A DNA stretch of 18,469 nt from Modestobacter sp. (GTDB lineage Bacteria; Actinomycetota; Actinomycetes; Mycobacteriales; Geodermatophilaceae). Positions 14,094-18,469 of this stretch are shown piece by piece. The notes under the pieces are model-generated. The model was not told the origin of the DNA. It ran no database searches and saw only the letters and a list, made by a program, of their open reading frames with translations. The position numbers were made by a program, and so were the translations under genes. The stretch spans positions 1 to 18,469 of the forward strand of contig JAOPWO010000295.1 in the NCBI GenBank assembly GCA_025965635.1, in the 5' to 3' direction. Every line of letters begins with the position of its first letter. Position 1 is the stretch's first letter.

Positions 14094-14853
14094 GCGGCGG
14101 CTCGGCGCAGTTCTGCAGCGCGCCATCCCGCGACAGCGCGCCGGCCAGCCAGCTGTCCAGGTCGTACAGCACGCTGTCGCGCTCGACCGGCCCGACGATG
14201 CGGCGCCACTGCTGGCCGGTCGAGTAGACGCCGACCTCCGCGCCGGAATCCTGCAGGTAGGCGGCCGTCCCCTCGAGGGCGGCCCGGTTGCGCTCGAGCG
14301 CGGCCGACGACCCGCGCTGCCAGGTGTTCATCGTCTCGACGTCGAGCCACCAGCGGTGCGTCGCGGGGTCGTCGTCGACGCCGGCCGCCCGGGCCGCCGG
14401 CTGGAAGAAGGCGTGCACGGTGACCTGGGCGCGGATCCGCCCGTACACCCATGAGCAGGCCATCGTGTTGCCGCCGTCGCAGGTGCCGTAGGGGGTGTCG
14501 GTGGCCCGGGGCCAGGTGTCGACCTGGTCCCGGACCTGCCCCGGGTTGGCCGTGTTGACGTACAGCTGCAGCGCCGGCTGGCCGCGGACCACCCCGGTCG
14601 AATCGGCCGCCCACTCCAGCTGCTCGACCAGGCAGGGGTTGATCCGGGTGGCCAGCCCGCCGTTGACGCCGACGACCCCGAAGGCCTGCCCGTCGGGCAG
14701 GTCGGTGGCGCACTGGGGATGGGAGACGTCGTACCCGACGGAGGGGCGGACCTCGCGACGGGGCCCCTCCGCCGATGCCGCGCCGGGCAGCGCGAGGACC
14801 CCGCCGACCACGGCCACGACCGTCACGACGAGGGCCCGCACGGTGCGCCGCAT
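14002..14853 (-). CDS. Secreted GH25-like (DUF1906-like) TIM-barrel protein
   Basis: A 283-residue exported protein. The leader MRRTVRALVVTVVAVV, hydrophobic core and AASA (25-28) form a Sec signal peptide with likely cleavage after A28. The mature part starts with PSVGYDVSHPQC (D42) and has WWLDVETMNTW (D171, E173) and AQYVEDDLDHDVSC near the end. These positions parallel the GxDVS, DxE and C-terminal QY...D elements of glycoside hydrolase family 25 lysozymes, so a muralytic or related sugar-cleaving role is possible. C48, C74, C125, C133, C249 and C276 could make three disulphides, suiting an extracellular location. The ATG at 14853 abuts GGAGG with no spacing; the in-frame GTG at 14841 would be 12 bases away and is an alternative. 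The gene diverges from the Tat hydrolase gene with 87 bases between and overlaps the broken YihY gene tail to tail. Confidence 0.75.
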   Translation of the reverse strand: MRRTVRALVVTVVAVVGGVLALPGAASAEGPRREVRPSVGYDVSHPQCATDLPDGQAFGVVGVNGGLATRINPCLVEQLEWAADSTGVVRGQPALQLYVNTANPGQVRDQVDTWPRATDTPYGTCDGGNTMACSWVYGRIRAQVTVHAFFQPAARAAGVDDDPATHRWWLDVETMNTWQRGSSAALERNRAALEGTAAYLQDSGAEVGVYSTGQQWRRIVGPVERDSVLYDLDSWLAGALSRDGALQNCAEPPLTDGGRVVLAQYVEDDLDHDVSCVRDRQRR

Positions 14854-14940
14854 CCTCCCGACTCTACTGCCGCAGGGTGGCCTTCCCGGGGCTCGCGATC
14901 CGGACGGGTGACCCCCGGAAGGAGGGGTAGGAGCACGGTG
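14854..14940. promoter_or_regulatory. Divergent intergenic region, GH25-like gene and Tat hydrolase gene
   Basis: The 87 bases separate two divergent genes for exported proteins and must hold both promoters if neither lies inside a gene. The plus-strand side ends with AGGAG (14929-14933) before the hydrolase start; the minus-strand side has GGAGG directly against the GH25-like ATG. No clear -35/-10 pair could be recognised. Confidence 0.4.
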
Positions 14941-15714
14941 GTGCCGGACCGACGACGATTCCTCATGGCGGGCGCGCTCGCTGCGCTGCTGACCGGGTGT
15001 GCGGCCGCGCTGCCCGGTGGCGCGCAGGGGGGACGACGGGATTCCGCCGCGGCGCTGACCGCTCGGCCGGCCGGAACGGGGACCGCGCCGCCGGCCGGGA
15101 CCGCGCCGCTCGGGCTCGGGGTGTCGAGGGAGCCGCTGCTGCACGTGCCCCCGGGTCTGGACGGGGACGGGGTGGTCCCGCTCCTGGTGGCCCTGCACGG
15201 TGCCGGAGGGGACGCCGCGGCGGGGCTGGCCCCGCTGCGCGCCCTCGCCGACGAGCGCGGGCTGCTGCTGCTGGCGCCGTCGTCCCGCGGACCGACCTGG
15301 GACGCCGTCCGCGGCGGCTACGGCGCCGACGTCGGTCTGCTCGACCAGGCATTGGACCGGGTGTTCGCGACGGTCCCGGTCGACGGCGACCGGGTGGCCG
15401 TCTCCGGCTTCTCGGACGGCGCCTCCTACGCCCTGGGCCTGGGCCTGGCCAACGGTGCCCTCTTCCGCCGGGTCGTGGCGTTCTCGCCGGGCTTCGTCCC
15501 CGGCGGCCAGCGGGTGGGTCGGCCGGCCGTCTACGTGGCGCACGGGGACGCCGACCAGGTGCTGCCCGTGGCGCGCACCAGCCGGCGGATCGTGCCGGCG
15601 CTCGAGGCCGACGGGTACGACGTCACGTACCGCGAGTTCGCCGGGCCGCACACGGTGCCACCGGAGGTGGCCCGCGAGGCGGTCGACTGGCTGGGCTGGA
15701 ACGGCCCGCGGTGA
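14941..15714 (+). CDS. Tat-exported alpha/beta hydrolase lipoprotein (PHB-depolymerase-like esterase)
   Basis: A 257-residue predicted lipoprotein. The leader carries a twin-arginine motif (PDRRRFLMAG, 2-11) and a lipobox LLTGC with C20 as the lipidated residue. A low-complexity Ala/Gly/Pro/Thr linker of about 40 residues follows. The hydrolase domain shows the oxyanion strand VALHGAGG (83-90), the nucleophile elbow GFSDG with S158, an acid in VAHGDADQVLPV (D203 or D205) and the histidine in GPHTVPPEV (H237), so the triad appears complete. This pattern matches the PHB depolymerase/feruloyl-esterase-like group. Two consecutive GTG codons (14938 and 14941) are possible starts; I prefer the second, seven bases after AGGAG. 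The stop overlaps the DUF4334 gene by four bases (GTGA). The substrate is unknown; the location is the outer face of the membrane. Confidence 0.85.
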   Translation: MPDRRRFLMAGALAALLTGCAAALPGGAQGGRRDSAAALTARPAGTGTAPPAGTAPLGLGVSREPLLHVPPGLDGDGVVPLLVALHGAGGDAAAGLAPLRALADERGLLLLAPSSRGPTWDAVRGGYGADVGLLDQALDRVFATVPVDGDRVAVSGFSDGASYALGLGLANGALFRRVVAFSPGFVPGGQRVGRPAVYVAHGDADQVLPVARTSRRIVPALEADGYDVTYREFAGPHTVPPEVAREAVDWLGWNGPR

Positions 15715-16304
15715 CCGCCGACGAGCCGCTGCGGGACCTCTCGGTCCGCGGCGCCGGTGCCCGGGAGGTCCTCGCGCTCTTCGACCGGCTGCCGCCGGTC
15801 GCGGCCGGGGAGCTGGTCGGCCGCTGGCGCGGCAGCGAGCTGGGGACCGGGCACCGGCTGGACGGGCTGCTGGCGGCCCACGGCTGGTACGGCAAGGAGG
15901 TGGTGGACGCCGAGACCGTGCACCCGCTGCTCTTCCCCGACCGGGCCGGGGTCCCGCGCCCGGTCGACCCGGCGCTCGCGCCGCTCGGCCTGCTCCGGGA
16001 GCAGCCCTGGCTGGCCGGGACGTGGCCGGCCAGGGTCGCGTTCGCCGCCCTGCGCCCGCTGCTGACCACCCGGCGCCCCACGGCCCGGGTGCGGGAGGTT
16101 CGGCACCGCGGCGTGGTGACCGCCGCGGTCGTCTACGACCGGCTGCCGGTCGTGGATGCCTTCCGCCGGGTGGGTGCCGACGAGCTGCTCGGGCTGATGG
16201 ACCTGCGGGGGATGGCGGAGCCGTTCCCGTTCGTGCTGCGCCGGGCGGTCAGTCCGACGCCGCGTACCAGCGACCCAGCCGGGCGAACCCCTCCGCCAGG
16301 CTGA
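15711..16304 (+). CDS. DUF4334 / GXWXG domain protein
   Basis: A 197-residue cytoplasmic protein with no signal peptide. Residues 37-41 (GRWRG) are the GXWXG motif in VGRWRGSELGTGHRLDGLL. The second half, RGVVTAAVVYDRLPVVDAFRRVGADELLGLMDLRGM followed by PFPFVLRR (172-178), is the DUF4334 signature, where the short D-x-F and G-x-M-D elements are conserved. Biochemical function of the family is not established as far as I know. The GTG start at 15711 overlaps the hydrolase stop in GTGA, so the two are translationally coupled. The last 20 or so codons (after residue 178) are poorly conserved and extend 56 bases into the convergent OleD gene, which suggests the original stop was lost or lies in a variable tail. 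Confidence 0.85.
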   Translation: MTADEPLRDLSVRGAGAREVLALFDRLPPVAAGELVGRWRGSELGTGHRLDGLLAAHGWYGKEVVDAETVHPLLFPDRAGVPRPVDPALAPLGLLREQPWLAGTWPARVAFAALRPLLTTRRPTARVREVRHRGVVTAAVVYDRLPVVDAFRRVGADELLGLMDLRGMAEPFPFVLRRAVSPTPRTSDPAGRTPPPG

Positions 16305-17220
16305 CGCTCGGCGCCCAGCCCAACGCCTCGCGCGTGCGCCGCTGGTCGAACCAGTGCGCGGTGGCCAGCTGCTCGGCCAGGAAACGGGTCAGCGGCGGCG
16401 TCGAGCGGGCCCCGGTCAGCGCCCATCCGGCGTCGATGGCGGCGCCGGCCAGCCAGGCGGCCCGGAACGGCACCCGCACCGTGGGAGCGGGGACGCCCGC
16501 CGCCCGGCACAGCCGGGCCAGTACCTCGCCGACCGGGCGTGGCTCTCCGTTGGTCACCACCAGCGCCTCGCCGTGCACCGGCCCGCAGGCGTCGACGGCT
16601 GCGACGAGGGCGGCGGCGGCGTTGTCGACGTAGGTGGTGTCGATGAGCGCGGCGCCCGAGCCGAGCACCGGGAGCCGGCCGGCCCGGGCCCGTTCGACGA
16701 TCCGGCCGACCAGCTGGGTGTCACCGGGCCCCCACACCAGGTGCGGACGGACGGCGAGCACGGCCAGCCCGGCGGTGTCGGCGGCCAGCGCCTCCTGCTC
16801 GGCGACCGCCTTGGAGCGGGAGTAGTTCCCGCGGGCGTGCACCGGGTTCGCCGGCTCTGCGCCCACCCCGCTCAGCGCCACCCCGGCGTGCGCCACCGAC
16901 GGCGACGAGACGTGCACCAGTCGACCCACCCCGGCGTCCCGGCAGGCGGCGACGACCGAACGGGTGCCCCCGACGTTGGCCCGGACGTACTCCGGCCAGC
17001 GGCCGACCACGTCGACCTTCGCGGCCAGGTGGACGACGGCGTCCTGGCCGTGGGCCGCGCGCCGCAGCGCGGACGGGTCGGCGACGTCGCCGAGCACCTC
17101 GGCGCAGGGCAGGCCGGCGGGGCGGCGCTGCAGCACCGTGACCTCGTCGCCCCGCTCCAGCAGCGCCGTGGCGGTGGCCCGGCCGAGCATCCCGCTCGCG
17201 CCGGTGACCAGCACCCTCAC
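16249..17220 (-). CDS. oleD: OleD-like NAD(P)-dependent 2-alkyl-3-ketoalkanoate reductase
   Basis: A 323-residue extended short-chain dehydrogenase/3-beta-HSD family protein. The Rossmann motif VTGASGMLG is at 5-13, the catalytic Ser lies in HVSSPSV (105-106), and the YxxxK pair is Y133 and K137 in NYSRSKAVAE. OleD-like features further along are RPHLVWGPGD, GSGAALIDTTYVDNAAAA, TNGEPRPVGEVLARLC, and PLTRFLAEQLATAHWF followed by ALGWAPSVSLAEGFARL. OleD reduces the 2-alkyl-3-keto acid made by OleA to the beta-hydroxy acid used by OleC in long-chain olefin synthesis. The GTG at 17220 overlaps the upstream OleC stop by four bases (GTGA). Context and motifs agree; a general sterol-dehydrogenase-like role is the alternative. 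Confidence 0.85.
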   Translation of the reverse strand: MRVLVTGASGMLGRATATALLERGDEVTVLQRRPAGLPCAEVLGDVADPSALRRAAHGQDAVVHLAAKVDVVGRWPEYVRANVGGTRSVVAACRDAGVGRLVHVSSPSVAHAGVALSGVGAEPANPVHARGNYSRSKAVAEQEALAADTAGLAVLAVRPHLVWGPGDTQLVGRIVERARAGRLPVLGSGAALIDTTYVDNAAAALVAAVDACGPVHGEALVVTNGEPRPVGEVLARLCRAAGVPAPTVRVPFRAAWLAGAAIDAGWALTGARSTPPLTRFLAEQLATAHWFDQRRTREALGWAPSVSLAEGFARLGRWYAASD

Positions 17221-18469
17221 CGGGCCCGCCGGCCCGCCCCGGAGCCGGCCAGCGCGGTGGCGGCCCGGCGGGCGACCTCGGTCCGGTCCACCTTGGAGGC
17301 GTGTCGGATGTCGACCGGCAGCCGCGCGGCGACCAAGACCGCGGCGACGTCCACCCCGGCCGCTGCCCGCACGGCGTCGGCGAGCTCCGGATCGGCGACG
17401 CCGATGCCGCGCCGGGACCGGCGGGGCGCCGGCCGCGCCGGCACCACCACGACCACCACGACCTGCACGCCGACCGGACCGACACCGACCACCGCGGCGG
17501 CCGACACGGCCGCCAGCTCCTCGACCCGCTGCTCGACGCCGACCGGGGTGACCACCCCGCCGGCGGTGGTGACCACGTGCGGGAGGCGCCCCTCGATCCA
17601 CAACCGGCCGGCGTCGTCGAGGTGCCCGACGTCGCCGGTGCGATGCCAGCCGGGATCGCGGGAGGCGGCCCGCTCGGTGGCCCACAGCGCGTCGTAGCGG
17701 TCCTTGACGTGCGGGCCGCGCACGCACACCTCGCCGGTGCGTCCCGGCTCGCCGGTGAGCGGCCCGTCGGCTGCGCCGGTGGGCGACAGCGGGCTGAGCC
17801 GGACCTCCACCCCGGGCAACGGCCGCCCCACGCACACGCCGTCACCGGGACCGGCCGCCGCGACCTCGTCGGCCGACACGTCGGTGACCGGCAGCGCCTC
17901 GGTCATGCCGTAGGGGGTGTGCGCCTCCGCCGAGGGCAGCACCGTGCGCACCGACTCGAGCAGCGCTGCGGGCACGGGGGCGCCGGCCGACATGAGCAGC
18001 CGGACCCCGGACAGCGCGGCCCGCTGTGCGGCGGTCAGCTCCCCACCGGTGGCCGCGACCCGGCGCAGTGCGGCCGGGGAGGCGAACACGACCGTCGCGT
18101 CGATCGCGGTCACGGCCTCGGCCAGGTCGGCTGCCCGCAGCGTGCCCGGCCGGGTGACATCGACGTCGGGCACTGCCGAGCCGATCCCGAGCGCCGGCCC
18201 GAGCAGCGCGAACGGCGCGAACGCGGCCACGAACCGGTCCTCCGGGCCGAGTGAGTACGTGCGGCGGACCAGGTCGAACTGGGCCAGCGCCTGCCGCTGG
18301 GTGTAGACCACGCCCTTGGCCGGTCCGGTGGCTCCGGAGGTGAAGAGCACGGCGCAGTCGGCGTGCAGCGGCATCTCCGGCGGCGCTGGGGAGGTGCGGC
18401 CGAGCTCGGCCAGCCCGGCCAGGTCGTGCGCCGCGCCGAGCGCGCGGCGGGCGGCGCGGCCGGGCCTGG
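17217..18469 (-). CDS. oleC: OleC-like beta-lactone synthetase (AMP-dependent synthetase family), partial
   Basis: The gene is open at the right window edge; about 416 C-terminal residues are visible and the N-terminus lies outside. The adenylate-forming P-loop is VLFTSGATGPAKGVVYT. OleC-like stretches follow: FAPFALLGPALGIGSAVPDVDVTRPGTL, MSAGAPVP, HTPYGMTEALPV, CVGRPLPGVEVRLSP, HRTGDVGHLDDAGRLWIEGRLPHVVTT and the C-terminal LPVDIRHASKVDRTEV. The PFAL..PALG...PDVD.TRP and VDIRH..K patterns separate OleC from ordinary acyl-CoA synthetases. OleC converts a beta-hydroxy acid to a beta-lactone using ATP. The in-frame ATG at 18374 is not the start, since conserved sequence continues upstream to the edge. 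In many actinobacteria OleC is fused to the hydrolase OleB, which cannot be judged here. A valine run (VQVVVVVVVP) lies near the C-terminal domain. Confidence 0.85.
   Translation of the reverse strand, partial: RPGRAARRALGAAHDLAGLAELGRTSPAPPEMPLHADCAVLFTSGATGPAKGVVYTQRQALAQFDLVRRTYSLGPEDRFVAAFAPFALLGPALGIGSAVPDVDVTRPGTLRAADLAEAVTAIDATVVFASPAALRRVAATGGELTAAQRAALSGVRLLMSAGAPVPAALLESVRTVLPSAEAHTPYGMTEALPVTDVSADEVAAAGPGDGVCVGRPLPGVEVRLSPLSPTGAADGPLTGEPGRTGEVCVRGPHVKDRYDALWATERAASRDPGWHRTGDVGHLDDAGRLWIEGRLPHVVTTAGGVVTPVGVEQRVEELAAVSAAAVVGVGPVGVQVVVVVVVPARPAPRRSRRGIGVADPELADAVRAAAGVDVAAVLVAARLPVDIRHASKVDRTEVARRAATALAGSGAGRRAR

Noticed and set aside
17441..17470. CCACCACGA-type microrepeat near the OleC C-terminal domain as a regulatory repeat
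   Set aside because: It is in frame within oleC and simply encodes a run of valines in a beta strand region.

Overview
The window is very GC-rich, nearly every third codon position is G or C, and GTG starts and 1-8 base gene overlaps are common. Together with an actinobacterial-type RNase J, an F420-type (DDN-like) oxidoreductase and an actinobacterial-style YihY protein, this points to a high-GC actinobacterium. A Geodermatophilaceae-like organism is my guess from general resemblance only. I saw no tRNA, rRNA, CRISPR array, insertion sequence or phage gene.

Left part (1-4005). An intact RNase J gene (minus strand) is followed by a decayed stretch. This stretch holds a frameshifted, truncated remnant of a CPA1-type Na+/H+ antiporter (minus), a small intact deazaflavin-dependent oxidoreductase (minus) and a frameshifted, truncated alpha/beta hydrolase (plus). 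Next comes an intact omega-amidase-like nitrilase-superfamily enzyme (plus).

Centre (4109-10976). This is the most coherent system in the window. A LacI-family repressor gene (minus) is divergent from a six-gene plus-strand operon. The operon encodes a second nitrilase-superfamily amidohydrolase, a Tat/lipobox substrate-binding lipoprotein of the urea/amide-binding type, two branched-chain-type permeases and two ATPases. The last four genes overlap each other by 1-8 bases. A TTGACG-N17-TATTTT promoter with a LacI-like dyad in its spacer precedes the amidohydrolase. The simplest reading is a repressor-controlled import-and-hydrolysis route for an amide, nitrile or carbamoyl compound. The true substrate cannot be read from the sequence. 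An unusual 15-bp x 4 tandem repeat sits between the amidohydrolase and the binding-protein gene.

Right part (11168-18469). Glucose-6-phosphate isomerase (minus) is divergent from a YihY/BrkB-family membrane protein whose frame is broken by one extra G in a GGGG run. A secreted GH25-like protein (minus) is divergent from a Tat-lipoprotein alpha/beta hydrolase (plus), which overlaps a DUF4334/GXWXG gene (plus). The window ends with two overlapping minus-strand genes that match OleD and OleC of long-chain olefin/beta-lactone biosynthesis; OleC runs off the right edge.

No gene-free stretch exceeds 300 bases. Bases 1-86 and the short intergenic gaps show nothing beyond what is listed.
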